Shown: positions 41,854-50,413 of the stretch, in pieces | Numbering within the stretch: position 1 is the stretch's first letter | How the letters are laid out: each line of letters starts with the position of its first letter | Source: Palsa-459 sp963841965 | GTDB lineage: Bacteria; Actinomycetota; Acidimicrobiia; Acidimicrobiales; RAAP-2 | Direction of reading: 5' to 3' | Assembly: GCA_963841965.1 (NCBI GenBank) | Contig: CAWJES010000004.1 | Coordinates: 310,001 to 374,000, forward strand | DNA length: 64,000 bases | Notes under the pieces: model-generated | What the model saw: the letters and a program-made list of their open reading frames with translations, nothing else | Database searches by the model: none | Told to the model about the DNA's origin: nothing | Made by a program: the position numbers and the translations under genes

Positions 41854-42276
41854 ATGGCAATAGGTCCAGTCGAGTATCTCGTCGTCGGTTTCCCGGGGAA
41901 CAACTTCTCCGGCGAGATCGTTCCAGCGCTCGCGCAGCTGGTGGAGTCAGGGACGGTCCGGGTCCTCGACCTGGTCTTCGTCGGCAAGGACGTAGACGGG
42001 ACCGTCGTCTCGTTCGAATTCGACGAAGTTGACGAGACCGCCAGCTTCGAGGTCGTCGATGGAGACGTTGGCGGCCTCATCGGAGCCGACGACATCACGC
42101 ACGCCGCTGCGGCGCTCGAGCCTGGCTCTTCGGCGGCGCTGATCATCTGGGAGGACCTCTGGGCGGCGCCGTTCGCGGAAGCCGTCCGCCGCGCAGATGG
42201 CATCGTGCTGGAAGGTGCAAGGATCGACCACGATCTGGTGGAGGCGGCGTTCGCCAGCCTTCCCGCAGGCCAATAG
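41854..42276 (+). CDS. DUF6325 family protein
   Basis: A 140-residue soluble protein resembling DUF6325/DUF1269 proteins: GPVEYLVVGFPGNNFSGEIVPAL, LVESGTVRVLDLVFV, and the final region with ALIIWEDLWAAPFAEAVR. It is usually coexpressed with a SHOCT-domain protein, as here. Possible role in stress or membrane association; unknown. ATG preceded by AGGAG. Confidence 0.78.
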   Translation: MAIGPVEYLVVGFPGNNFSGEIVPALAQLVESGTVRVLDLVFVGKDVDGTVVSFEFDEVDETASFEVVDGDVGGLIGADDITHAAAALEPGSSAALIIWEDLWAAPFAEAVRRADGIVLEGARIDHDLVEAAFASLPAGQ

Positions 42277-42301
42277 GAACTTCGAGGAAAGGAGCACTGA
42301 C

Positions 42302-42562
42302 ATGATGAGGAGACGACCGATTGCACGCATGGCGGTGACGACGGCCGTAGTGGCCGGGACAGCCAGTGCGATGAGCAACCGTGCCGCGAGCAAGCAGCAG
42401 GCGGCTGCGCAGCAGCAGGCGGCGCAGCAGGCAGCTGCGGCGCCCCAGGAGGCACCCGAAGAGGACGTCTACGAGCAGCTCACGAAGCTCGGCAAGCTCC
42501 ACGAGCAGGGGATCCTGACGGACGAGGAGTTCGCCGAGCAGAAGTCGAAGCTCCTCGGCTGA
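42302..42562 (+). CDS. SHOCT-domain small protein
   Basis: An 86-residue protein: basic N-terminal segment with a short hydrophobic stretch (IARMAVTTAVVAGTASAM), a Gln/Ala-rich linker, and a C-terminal SHOCT domain (QLTKLGKLHEQGILTDEEFAEQKSKLL). The AAGGAG site precedes the ATG at 42302 by about 7 bases. It follows the DUF6325 gene by 25 bases and is followed by a strong hairpin. SHOCT domains bind partners but have no catalytic role. Confidence 0.8.
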   Translation: MMRRRPIARMAVTTAVVAGTASAMSNRAASKQQAAAQQQAAQQAAAAPQEAPEEDVYEQLTKLGKLHEQGILTDEEFAEQKSKLLG

Positions 42563-42567
42563 CGATC

Positions 42568-42617
42568 ATCACCCTGCGACCGCACCGCCACGTGCGGCCC
42601 TGCGGTCGCAGAGTGAT
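42568..42617. terminator. Long hairpin after the SHOCT gene
   Basis: Arms CTGCGACCGCA (42574-42584) and TGCGGTCGCAG (42601-42611) pair over 11 bases and, past a one-base mismatch, extend through ATCAC/GTGAT for 16 pairs in total. The loop itself contains CCGC/GCGG. There is no U-run, so it may act as a bidirectional or factor-assisted terminator for the convergent SHOCT and zwf genes. Confidence 0.5.
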
Positions 42618-42827
42618 CCCGCTTCGAAGTTCACGTGATGGTGTTGCAACCCGCACGCGTTGCCTCGCAGAGGTGCGCAGGTGTCGCCTCGCTCGTGGCC
42701 ACCTGCTCGTCGCATGCGACCACATTCAGCCACCGAGGATCGAGCGCGGGCATCCGAACGCCCTCATGGACCTGCTCGCTCGTTTCGCGAACCAGGTCCG
42801 CCGCTCGCTTTGCGCGGCTGCTCCTCC
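42618..42827. other. Unexplained convergent spacer
   Basis: About 210 bases between the hairpin and zwf. Open frames exist on both strands but none has a recognisable family, ribosome-binding site or domain. I could not form a tRNA. I see no gene that I can support. Confidence 0.4.
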
Positions 42828-44294
42828 CTAGGAGTGCTGGAGGGGCAGGCGCCACTGGTGTGGCGCGATCAGCTCCCTGATCCGAGGTGGCCCCCAGGAT
42901 CCGACCCGGTAGAGCTCCACTTCCGGTGGTGCCTCGAGCAGCGGCTCAGAGACCTCCCATAGGCGCTCGATGCCCTCGGCGTTGGTGAAGAGCGTCTTGT
43001 CCCCAGTCAGGGCATCGTGGATGAGGCGCTCGTAGGCCTCAAGGGCGCTCCCGGCCTGCTCGTTCTCCTGCAGCGAGAAGTTCAAGCTCCTCTTGTCGAG
43101 TTTCATGCCGGGCCCGGGGCGCTTGCCGTAGAAGGAGAGCGAGACCATCGAGTGGTCCGCCAGATCGAAGGTCAGGTGGTCCGGACCCTGGGCTCCGACG
43201 CCCGACCCGCGGGGAAACATGGACTTGGGGGGCTCCCTGAAGGCGATCGACACGTTGCGCGCGCTCTGCGCCATCCGCTTGCCCGTGCGCAGGTAGAACG
43301 GCACGCCGGCCCAGCGCCAATTGTCGATCTCGCAGCGAAGCGCGACGAACGTGTCTGTGTCCGAGTCCTCCGCGACCCCGTCGGTCGACCGGTACCCCTC
43401 GTACTGTCCCCTGACCACCATCGACGTGTCGATCGGGCGCAGGGAGCGGAACACCTTGTTCTTCTCCTCGTTGATCTCCCTCGGCTCGAGGTCCGTCGGT
43501 GGTTCCATCGCGACGAACGCCAGGACCTGGAAGAGGTGCGTCACGACCATGTCACGGAAGGCGCCGGTCTGTTCGTAGAAGGAGGTCCTCGAGCTCACCG
43601 ACAGGGTCTCGGGAACATCGATCTGAATGTGGTCGATGTGCTCGCGGTTCCAGATGGGCTCGAAGAGCCCGTTCGCGAATCGGAAGGCCAGGATGTTTTG
43701 CGCAGCCTCCTTGCCGAGGAAGTGGTCGATCCGGAAGACCTGGCTGTCGTCGAAGTGGTCCTGGACAACGGCGTTCAATCGACGCGCAGACTCAAGGTCC
43801 GTTCCGAACGGCTTCTCCATGATGACCCTGGATCGATCCGTCAGTCCCGCAGCCCCGATCATCCGTATGACCATCTCCGCGGCCCCTGGCGGCACGCTCA
43901 GGTAGTGCAGCCGGTTGGCGTGCCCACCGAGCGCCTCCTCCGCCTGGCGCACGGCGTGTGCGAGTCCGTCGGGACCATGACTCTCGGGGACGTAGCTGAG
44001 CCGCTGGACGAAGAAGTACCAGTCCTCGTCGGTGATCGGGCCGCGCGCGAACTCGTCGCAGGCAAAGCGCGCGAACTCGTGGTACTTGCCGGTGTCCAGT
44101 TCCTCGAGCGAGGTCCCCACGATCCGGCACTCGGGGAGGAGGCCGGCGCGCGACAGGTGGAAGAGCCCGGGCAGCAGCTTTCGACGGGTCAGGTCACCGG
44201 TCGCGCCGAACAGCACGATGACATACGGCTGTGTGGACCCGCGCTCGGCATGGTCCGCGAGGTGGTCCAGGTCGTAGTCGGTCTCGAGATCCAT
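42828..44294 (-). CDS. zwf: Glucose-6-phosphate 1-dehydrogenase
   Basis: First enzyme of the oxidative pentose phosphate pathway, 488 residues. IVLFGATGDLTRRKLLPGL is the NADP-binding start, EKPFG and RIDHFLGKEAAQN the active-site motif with catalytic His, and NREHIDHIQIDVPETL is typical. The AGAGGGGC site precedes the ATG. No gnd or pgl gene is beside it, so the usual cluster is not kept in this window. Confidence 0.95.
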   Translation of the reverse strand: MDLETDYDLDHLADHAERGSTQPYVIVLFGATGDLTRRKLLPGLFHLSRAGLLPECRIVGTSLEELDTGKYHEFARFACDEFARGPITDEDWYFFVQRLSYVPESHGPDGLAHAVRQAEEALGGHANRLHYLSVPPGAAEMVIRMIGAAGLTDRSRVIMEKPFGTDLESARRLNAVVQDHFDDSQVFRIDHFLGKEAAQNILAFRFANGLFEPIWNREHIDHIQIDVPETLSVSSRTSFYEQTGAFRDMVVTHLFQVLAFVAMEPPTDLEPREINEEKNKVFRSLRPIDTSMVVRGQYEGYRSTDGVAEDSDTDTFVALRCEIDNWRWAGVPFYLRTGKRMAQSARNVSIAFREPPKSMFPRGSGVGAQGPDHLTFDLADHSMVSLSFYGKRPGPGMKLDKRSLNFSLQENEQAGSALEAYERLIHDALTGDKTLFTNAEGIERLWEVSEPLLEAPPEVELYRVGSWGPPRIRELIAPHQWRLPLQHS

Positions 44295-44487
44295 GGATGC
44301 CCCTCTGGTGAATTCGCGGCCATCCTACGGGCGTGCGTCCCGCGGAGAACGACTTGTGTTTCACGAGTGAGAACCGTCCGAAGGTGTCACACGGCGTTCA
44401 CCGGGCAACCGGCGGCCTGTCGCTTCGCGTTCATCACGTGGTTTCGCGACTCGGGCGCCGCGTGCCGTCGCATGGTGGAATGAGCGT

Positions 44488-44994
44488 GTGGACACGTCCG
44501 GATTCCTCCTCGAGCTCTACGCGAGGATCCCCGCGCTGGCGCGTGGCACCGTCGAGGGGCTGACCGGGATCCAGCTGACCCAGCAGATCGCGCCGGACGC
44601 CAACACGATCGCGTGGCTCGTCTGGCACGTCGCCCGGGTCCAGGATCACCACGTCGGACAGATCCTCGGGACCGCTCAGTTGTGGGAGACCGGCACCTGG
44701 GCGTCGGCATTCGGGCTCGACGATGATCCCTCGAACACCGGCTATGGACACGGACCGAGGGACGTGCGGGCCGTCCGTCCCGAGAGCACCGACGCTCTGT
44801 GTGCCTATCTCGACGCTGTCAGCGCGCGAACCGCGTCGATGCTGCGCGACGTGTCGCCGGAGGATCTTGACCGGATCGTGGACCGGGCGTGGGATCCTCC
44901 CGTTACGCTCGGCGTTCGACTCGCAAGCATCGCAGCTGACAACCTCGAGCACGTGGGCCAGGCCGCATACGTCCGGGGCATCCTCGGCGCGTAG
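44488..44994 (+). CDS. DinB family protein (DUF664/mycothiol transferase-like)
   Basis: A 168-residue four-helix-bundle protein of the DinB superfamily. The metal-site histidines are in WLVWHVARVQDHHVGQ and IAADNLEHVGQAAYVRG. Actinobacterial members include mycothiol and bacillithiol transferases; no substrate can be inferred. The GTG at 44488 follows TGGAAT at 6 bases, resembling the leaderless promoters of the region. It lies 47 bases before the disulfide reductase. Confidence 0.85.
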   Translation: MDTSGFLLELYARIPALARGTVEGLTGIQLTQQIAPDANTIAWLVWHVARVQDHHVGQILGTAQLWETGTWASAFGLDDDPSNTGYGHGPRDVRAVRPESTDALCAYLDAVSARTASMLRDVSPEDLDRIVDRAWDPPVTLGVRLASIAADNLEHVGQAAYVRGILGA

Positions 44995-45041
44995 CCCTGG
45001 GTGCCACGGGACCACGGACCACGGACCACCAAGGAGAGCAG

Positions 45042-46415
45042 ATGACCGAGCAAGCCGATGTCATCGTGGTCGGGATGGGACCTGGCGGTGAAGACGTCGC
45101 CGAGAGGCTCGCCGAGGCGGGTCTCGACGTGGTCGGCATGGATGCCGAGCTCGTCGGCGGCGAGTGCCCCTACTGGGGGTGCGTGCCGTCCAAGATGATC
45201 ATCCGGGCCTCCAATCTCCTCGCCGAGGCCGGACGAATCCCCGGCATGGCCGGGTCCGTGGTCGTGCATCCGGACTGGTCCCCCGTCGCCGCACGGATCC
45301 GCGAGGAAGCCACCGACTCGTGGGACGACCTCGTGGCGGTCCAGCGGTTCGAGGGGAAGGGTGGTCGATTCGTCCGGGGCTGGGCGAAGCTGGACGGACC
45401 TCGTCGCGTCGTCGTGGGCGACCGCAGCTTCGAGGCACGTCGAGGCATCGTCATCGGGACCGGTGCACGAGCATGGATCCCGCCGGTCCCCGGACTTGCC
45501 GACACCCCCTACTGGACGAACCGCGAGGCGATCGAGACGGAGGACGTGCCCGGGTCGCTCGCCGTCATCGGCGGTGGCGCGATCGGTGTCGAGCTCGCCC
45601 AGGCCTTCCACCGCTTCGGGAGCTCCGTCACCGTCCTCGAGGCTGGACCCGGTCTCGTGGGTCCGGAGGAGCCCGAGGCTGCTGTCCTGCTGACCGACGT
45701 CCTCGAATCCGAGGGCGTCGACGTCCGCGTCGGGGTGTCGCTGCAATCGGTGCGCCACGATGGCCGCCTGTTCACGATCGCGTCGGCGGAAGGCCGTGAC
45801 GTCGTCGCCGAGCGCCTCCTCGTTGCGACAGGACGCCACGTGGACCTCGCCGCCCTCGCGGTGGCCTCCGTCGGGCTCGACGAGACCGCTCGGGCGCTCG
45901 ACGTCGACGACCACCTTCACGTGACGGGTGCCGATGGGCTGTGGGCCGTTGGTGACGTGACCGGCAAAGGCGCCTTCACACATGTCTCGATGTACCAGGC
46001 GGACATCGTCGTGCGCGACATCCTCGGTCTCGACGTGACGCCTGGGGACTACCGGGCGGTGCCCAGAGTCACGTTCACGGATCCCGAGATCGGGTCCGTC
46101 GGGCTCACCGAGCGCGAGGCGCGCGACCGCGGGCTCGAGGTGCGGATCGGGATGTCCCAGCTGCCGTCCTCCGCGCGCGGCTGGATCCACAAGGCCGGCA
46201 ACGAGGGGTTCATCAAGCTCGTTGAGGACTCGAGCGGCGGCATCCTCGTCGGTGCGACGTCCATCGGCCCGATGGGCGGCGAGGTACTCGGCCTGCTGAC
46301 GCTCGCCGTGCATGCGAGGGTGCCTGTCAGCGAGCTTCGCAGCATGATGTACGCCTACCCGACATTCCACCGTGCGATCGAAACGGCGGTGCGGGAGCTC
46401 GACGCCGGGTCGTAG
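45042..46415 (+). CDS. FAD/NAD(P)-dependent disulfide oxidoreductase family protein
   Basis: A 457-residue member of the pyridine-nucleotide disulfide reductase family (Lpd/MerA-like). VVGMGPGGEDVAE is the FAD motif, GGECPYWGCVPSKM the redox cysteine pair, VIGGGAIGVELAQAF the NAD(P) motif and AVGDVTGKGAFTHVS the FAD-anchoring part. The C-terminal dimer residue that is His in dihydrolipoyl dehydrogenase (HPTxSE) is Tyr in YPTFHRAIE, so the physiological substrate is not lipoamide. AAGGAGA site before the ATG. Confidence 0.88.
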   Translation: MTEQADVIVVGMGPGGEDVAERLAEAGLDVVGMDAELVGGECPYWGCVPSKMIIRASNLLAEAGRIPGMAGSVVVHPDWSPVAARIREEATDSWDDLVAVQRFEGKGGRFVRGWAKLDGPRRVVVGDRSFEARRGIVIGTGARAWIPPVPGLADTPYWTNREAIETEDVPGSLAVIGGGAIGVELAQAFHRFGSSVTVLEAGPGLVGPEEPEAAVLLTDVLESEGVDVRVGVSLQSVRHDGRLFTIASAEGRDVVAERLLVATGRHVDLAALAVASVGLDETARALDVDDHLHVTGADGLWAVGDVTGKGAFTHVSMYQADIVVRDILGLDVTPGDYRAVPRVTFTDPEIGSVGLTEREARDRGLEVRIGMSQLPSSARGWIHKAGNEGFIKLVEDSSGGILVGATSIGPMGGEVLGLLTLAVHARVPVSELRSMMYAYPTFHRAIETAVRELDAGS

Positions 46416-46437
46416 CCGCTTCGGGCTTCGAGATCGC

Positions 46438-47418
46438 TCAGCAGTAGGGGTGGGCCACGGTGAGGAGAAAGTCGCCCCCGGGCTGATCGAACTGGCTGTC
46501 GACGACGAAACCGCCTGTCTCCAGCTCGCTGCGGATCCCGTCGCGCGTGAACTTCGCGCTGATCTCCGTGAGGAGCTCCTCCCCCTCGTCGAAGCGGATC
46601 TGGATGTCGAGGTCTGCGATCGTGACCACCTGAGCGGATCGCGCACGCAGCCGCATCTCGATCCACTGGTTCTCCTCGTCAAAACGCGCGACGTGCACGA
46701 AGGCACCCGCGTCGAAGTCGGCACCGAGCTCGCGGTTGAGCACCGTCAGCACGTTGCGGTTGAAGGCGGCGGTGACGCCGATCGGATCGTCGTAGGCTGC
46801 GATGAGCCGCTGGCGGTCCTTCAGGAGGTCTGCGCCGAGCAGCAGCGCGTCGCGGTGGTCGAGCGACGCGTCGAGATCCGCGAAGAACCGTCGGCGCTGC
46901 GCGGGATCGAAGTTCCCGATCGTCCCGCCAAGGAAGGCGACGAGCACCGGGCCCCCACCGGAGAACAGCCCCGAGAGGTCCTGGAAGTCGGCGACGGTGG
47001 CGATGACCTCGAGGCCTGGGTACTCCTCGGAGATCTGGTCGGCCGCTGACAAGAGGGTTCCCTCGGCGACATCGACCGCGATGTACCGGCTGAGTGTTCC
47101 GACCGACTGCATCGCGTCGAGGAGGACACGCGACTTCGTGCAGGTTCCCGCCCCGAGCTCGACGAGTGTGGTCGCGCGGGTCGATTCGGCGATCGCCGGC
47201 GCGTGTGCTTCGAGGAGCGCGCGCTCGGCGCGCGTTGGGTAGTACGCGTCCAGCCGCGTGATCTGGTCGAACAGATCACTGCCGACATCGTCGTAGAACC
47301 AGACCGGAGGGAGCGTCTTGGGGCTCGCCGTGAGCCCGGCCGCGGCGTCGCGCTCCAGCGCCGCCCGCATCGCGTCGCGATCCAGGCGCACGTCGAGGGT
47401 GGGCGGGAGCACCGTCAT
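46438..47418 (-). CDS. egtD: L-histidine N(alpha)-methyltransferase EgtD
   Basis: Makes hercynine (trimethylhistidine) from histidine with SAM, the first step of ergothioneine synthesis. The 326-residue protein has PPVWFYDDVGSDLFDQITRLDAYYPTRAE, the SAM loop LVELGAGTCTKSRVLL, FLGGTIGNFDP, the RNVLTVLNREL segment, and the C-terminal EISAKF. The ATG overlaps the egtB stop (ATGA). Together with egtB this gives the C-S bond-forming branch of the pathway. Confidence 0.95.
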   Translation of the reverse strand: MTVLPPTLDVRLDRDAMRAALERDAAAGLTASPKTLPPVWFYDDVGSDLFDQITRLDAYYPTRAERALLEAHAPAIAESTRATTLVELGAGTCTKSRVLLDAMQSVGTLSRYIAVDVAEGTLLSAADQISEEYPGLEVIATVADFQDLSGLFSGGGPVLVAFLGGTIGNFDPAQRRRFFADLDASLDHRDALLLGADLLKDRQRLIAAYDDPIGVTAAFNRNVLTVLNRELGADFDAGAFVHVARFDEENQWIEMRLRARSAQVVTIADLDIQIRFDEGEELLTEISAKFTRDGIRSELETGGFVVDSQFDQPGGDFLLTVAHPYC

Positions 47419-48635
47419 GACGCGTCGTGGGCCAGTCGGATGCCCGTGTAGGGCCACCGGGACGCAGCGGAGAAGAAGTTGCGGTAGGTCGCACGCGTGT
47501 GGCGCTCCGGCGTGATCGACGCTCCTCCGCGCAGCACCTGCTGGTTCACCATGAATTTGCCGTTGTACTCCCCGACGGCCCCGGGTGCGGTCCGGAACCC
47601 CGGATACGGGCTGTAGGCGCTCTGGGTCCACTGCCAGGCGGACCCGTAGAAACCTGGGCCGTCGCCGACCCTGGGCGGCTCGAGCGCGAAGGGCACGTCC
47701 GCGTCCTGTCCGCGTGCCACGACCTCCCACTCCGCCTCGGTCGGCAGGCGCGCACCGCGCCACCGCGCATATGCGTCCGCCTCGTAGTAGCTGACGTGGG
47801 TGACCGGGTCGGCGAGATCGAGCGGCTCGGTGCCGAACAGCGTGAACCGCTGCCAGGCGCCGTCGACCTCGCCCCAGTAGAGGGGCGCGGACCAACCGAG
47901 TTCCCTGACCGTCGCCCACCCTTCGGACAACCAGAGCTCGGGTCGGTCGTAGCCGCCGTCCGCGATGAACTCCGAGAATGCACCCGAACTGACGAGCTCG
48001 GGATCGATCGCGAAGGGCTCGAGGTACCGGCGATGCCGAGGCAGCTCGTTGTCGAAGCAGAAGCCGCCGCCGTCGTATCCGATCTCGGCGACGCCCCCCT
48101 CCATCTGCGACGCCCGCGACACACCGGCATTCGCCGCGGGTCCCCGCTCGCGCGGCGCGGCATACGCACCTGGGCGAGGGCTCTGGAAGAGGACGTGCTT
48201 CGCATCCATCAGCAGCAGCTCCTGGTGCTGCTGCTCGTGGTGGAGGCCGAGCTCGACCAGGCTGCGGCGGGTCTCGTCGGGTCCGCTCGCGAGGAAGTCG
48301 AGCATGCGGTGGTCCACGTCCTCGCGGTAACGAGCGACCTCCTCCACGCCCGGCCTCGACAGGAGGCCGCGCCGCGCACGCTCGAATCGAGGTCCGACAG
48401 CCTCGTAATAGGAGTTGAACAGGAAGTCGAACCCCTCCTCGAAGACACCCCCATGTGCAGTGCCGTCCAGTACGAAGGTCTCGAAGAACCACGTCGTGTG
48501 GGCGCGGTGCCACTTCGTCGGGCTCACGTCCGGCATCGACTGGACGGTCTGATCCTCGGGCGTCAGCGACGACGCCAGCGCCTCCGTACGGCCACGGACC
48601 TCGCGGAACCTCTCCTCGAGCGGGTCTGCGGCCAT
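47415..48635 (-). CDS. egtB: Ergothioneine biosynthesis sulfoxide synthase EgtB
   Basis: Non-heme iron enzyme joining hercynine with a thiol (gamma-glutamylcysteine or cysteine) through oxygen. The N-terminal DinB-like domain has iron ligands in WHRAHTTWFF (His46) and ELGLHHEQQHQELLLMD (His133, His137); the C-terminal formylglycine-generating-enzyme-like domain has PVTHVSYYEADAYARWRGARLPTEAEWE and RVGDGPGFYGSAWQWT, RGGASITP. ATG 48635 gives 406 residues; the extra upstream residues look like shadow sequence. It starts one base after the DUF427 stop. EgtA/C/E are not in the window. Confidence 0.94.
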   Translation of the reverse strand: MAADPLEERFREVRGRTEALASSLTPEDQTVQSMPDVSPTKWHRAHTTWFFETFVLDGTAHGGVFEEGFDFLFNSYYEAVGPRFERARRGLLSRPGVEEVARYREDVDHRMLDFLASGPDETRRSLVELGLHHEQQHQELLLMDAKHVLFQSPRPGAYAAPRERGPAANAGVSRASQMEGGVAEIGYDGGGFCFDNELPRHRRYLEPFAIDPELVSSGAFSEFIADGGYDRPELWLSEGWATVRELGWSAPLYWGEVDGAWQRFTLFGTEPLDLADPVTHVSYYEADAYARWRGARLPTEAEWEVVARGQDADVPFALEPPRVGDGPGFYGSAWQWTQSAYSPYPGFRTAPGAVGEYNGKFMVNQQVLRGGASITPERHTRATYRNFFSAASRWPYTGIRLAHDAS

Positions 48636-48636
48636 G

Positions 48637-48921
48637 TCAGCTGACGGCCACGCCTCGCCAGAAGGCGACGTAGCCGGCGATCTCGCTGGCCGCTTCCTTC
48701 GGATCCGGGTAGTACCAGGCGGCATCCACGTTCGTATCGCCGTCCACGACGACCGAGTAGTAGCTCGCCGTCCCCTTCCAAGGGCAGATGGAATGCGTCT
48801 CGCTCACCTTCAGCACGCCTTCGACAACTGATTCGGGCGGGAAGTAGTGGTTGCCCTCAACCACGATGGTGGCGTCGCTCTGAGCGAGCACCTTCCCGTT
48901 CCATGATGCGGTCACTGCCAT
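48637..48921 (-). CDS. DUF427 domain-containing protein
   Basis: A 94-residue DUF427 protein: WNGKVLAQSDATIVVEGNHYFPPESV, CPWKGTASYYSVVVDG and AAWYYPDPKEAASEIAGYVAFW are its signatures. The family is of unknown function with a beta-rich fold. GTG at 48927 is the alternative start; both have a nearby purine-rich site. It precedes egtB directly, perhaps as part of the same transcript. Confidence 0.85.
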   Translation of the reverse strand: MAVTASWNGKVLAQSDATIVVEGNHYFPPESVVEGVLKVSETHSICPWKGTASYYSVVVDGDTNVDAAWYYPDPKEAASEIAGYVAFWRGVAVS

Positions 48922-49251
48922 GTCCACTCCGTCTCTCCAGGGTCACCATGTGTTACACCGTCAGGCCCGACGGCAGAGCAACTGCATCGAGATTAGGCCG
49001 CTATCGACGTCATTCGCTCCCTCGCCGGTCCCCGCTCATCGTGACGGCCGCGGGCTCCTCCGCCGTGACTGTGCGACCGCCGTGCGGAGGGGCGCTTCTT
49101 GGCTCGAGGTCGGGTGACCACCCCGGGATCGACCGTCAGGGGCTCCTCGCGGCGGCGACGAGGCGCCGAACGAGCAGTTGCCGTTCGCCGTGTGGTCAGC
49201 TGCCGTCTCGTTCACAACGCAGCCGGGAGCGCTGATGTCCCAGTCGGGCCG
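48922..49251. other. Spacer upstream of DUF427-egtB-egtD
   Basis: About 330 bases downstream of the acyl-CoA dehydrogenase gene (to the right) and upstream of DUF427. It holds a small hairpin CCGTC-N6-GACGG (48958-48973) and no frame that I can support. A promoter for the ergothioneine genes is expected; a TAATCT-like box is possible near 48995 on the minus strand but weak. Confidence 0.35.
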
Positions 49252-50397
49252 CTATCCCAGCAGCTTCTTCGAGACCACGACCCGCTGCACCTGGTTCGTC
49301 CCCTCGTAGATCTGGGTGATCTTCGCATCCCGGAAGAAGCGCTCGACGGGGAAGTCCTTCGTGTAGCCGTTGCCGCCCAGCAACTGGACGGCGTCCGTCG
49401 CGACACTCATCGCCGTGTCCGAGGCGAAGCACTTCGCTGCGGCTCCGAAGTAGGAGAGGTTCCCCTCAGGGTCCCCCTGGTCGATGATCGAGCACGCCCG
49501 ATAGACGAGTGCCCGGGCCGCCTCGGTGCGGATTGCCATGTCGGCGAGCATGAACCGCAGGCCCTGGAGGTTCGCGATCGGGCCGCCGAACGCCTTGCGC
49601 TCCTTCATGTAGCCGCCCGCGTAGTCGACGCACGCCTGTGCGATGCCGATGGCCTGGGCGCCGATCGTCGGTCGCGAGCGGTCCAGCGTGTGCATCGCAA
49701 TGCGGAAGCCCTCCCCCTCCCGGCCGATCAGATGGGACGCCGGCACGCGGACTTCATCGAGAACGATCTCGCCGGTGGGACTCCCGCGGAGGCCCAGCTT
49801 GTCTTCGTGCTTGGCGACCTTCACTCCCCAGTCCTTCTCCACGAGGAAGCACGAGACGCCGCGCGAGCCCGCCTCGGGATCCGTCTTGGCGAACACGGTG
49901 TACGTGTCCGAGATGCCCGCGTTGGTGATCCAGTACTTCGACCCCGTGATGACGTAGTCGTCACCGTCGCGGACGGCTCTGGCTCGCATCGCGGCCACGT
50001 CGCTCCCCGCGTCCGCTTCGGAGAGGCAGTAACTGGCCTGGATCTCCCCCGATGCGATCCTCGGGAGGTACTCGCGCTTCAGCTCCTCGGATCCGAAGTT
50101 CATCACGGGGAGCATCCCGAGCTTGGAGATGAGGATCGTGACGGACATCGAGGCGCACCCGCGGGCGAGCTCCTCCGCCATGATCGCCTGGGTGACCATG
50201 TCGGCGCCGGCGCCGCCATAATGCACGGGCACGCCGAGCGACGGCAACTCGAGCTCCCTGCATGCCTCGAAGCTCTTCCACGGGTAGCTTGACGTCCGGT
50301 CGGCCTCAGCCGCGTTCGGGGCGATCTTCTCGTCGACGAACGACCGCATCGTGTCGCGGAACTGGCGTTGCTCGTCGGTCAGATCGAAGGTGGACAT
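49252..50397 (-). CDS. Acyl-CoA dehydrogenase (short-chain type)
   Basis: A 381-residue acyl-CoA dehydrogenase with the full set of motifs: FDLTDEQRQFRDTMRSFV, YCLSEADAGSDVAAMRARA, GSKYWITNAG, RKAFGGPIANLQG, and LLGGNGYTKDFPVERFFRDAKITQIYEGTNQVQR, in which the Glu of YEGTN is the catalytic base. The ATG 50397 follows GGGAGGG; ATG 50421 is a less likely start. Substrate chain length not determinable; it resembles FadE25/BCAD-type enzymes. Its neighbour upstream (50414-50920) is a conserved hypothetical. Confidence 0.93.
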   Translation of the reverse strand: MSTFDLTDEQRQFRDTMRSFVDEKIAPNAAEADRTSSYPWKSFEACRELELPSLGVPVHYGGAGADMVTQAIMAEELARGCASMSVTILISKLGMLPVMNFGSEELKREYLPRIASGEIQASYCLSEADAGSDVAAMRARAVRDGDDYVITGSKYWITNAGISDTYTVFAKTDPEAGSRGVSCFLVEKDWGVKVAKHEDKLGLRGSPTGEIVLDEVRVPASHLIGREGEGFRIAMHTLDRSRPTIGAQAIGIAQACVDYAGGYMKERKAFGGPIANLQGLRFMLADMAIRTEAARALVYRACSIIDQGDPEGNLSYFGAAAKCFASDTAMSVATDAVQLLGGNGYTKDFPVERFFRDAKITQIYEGTNQVQRVVVSKKLLG

Positions 50398-50413
50398 GGT
50401 CCCTCCCTGGTAG

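Noticed and set aside
42618..42827. A possible tRNA or small gene in the SHOCT-zwf spacer.
   Set aside because: No acceptor stem plus GTTCGA-type T-loop could be formed, and neither strand carries a supported start with domain or ribosome-binding site.
44805..46724. A 639-residue minus-strand frame.
   Set aside because: It lies opposite the disulfide reductase gene, whose motifs are clear.
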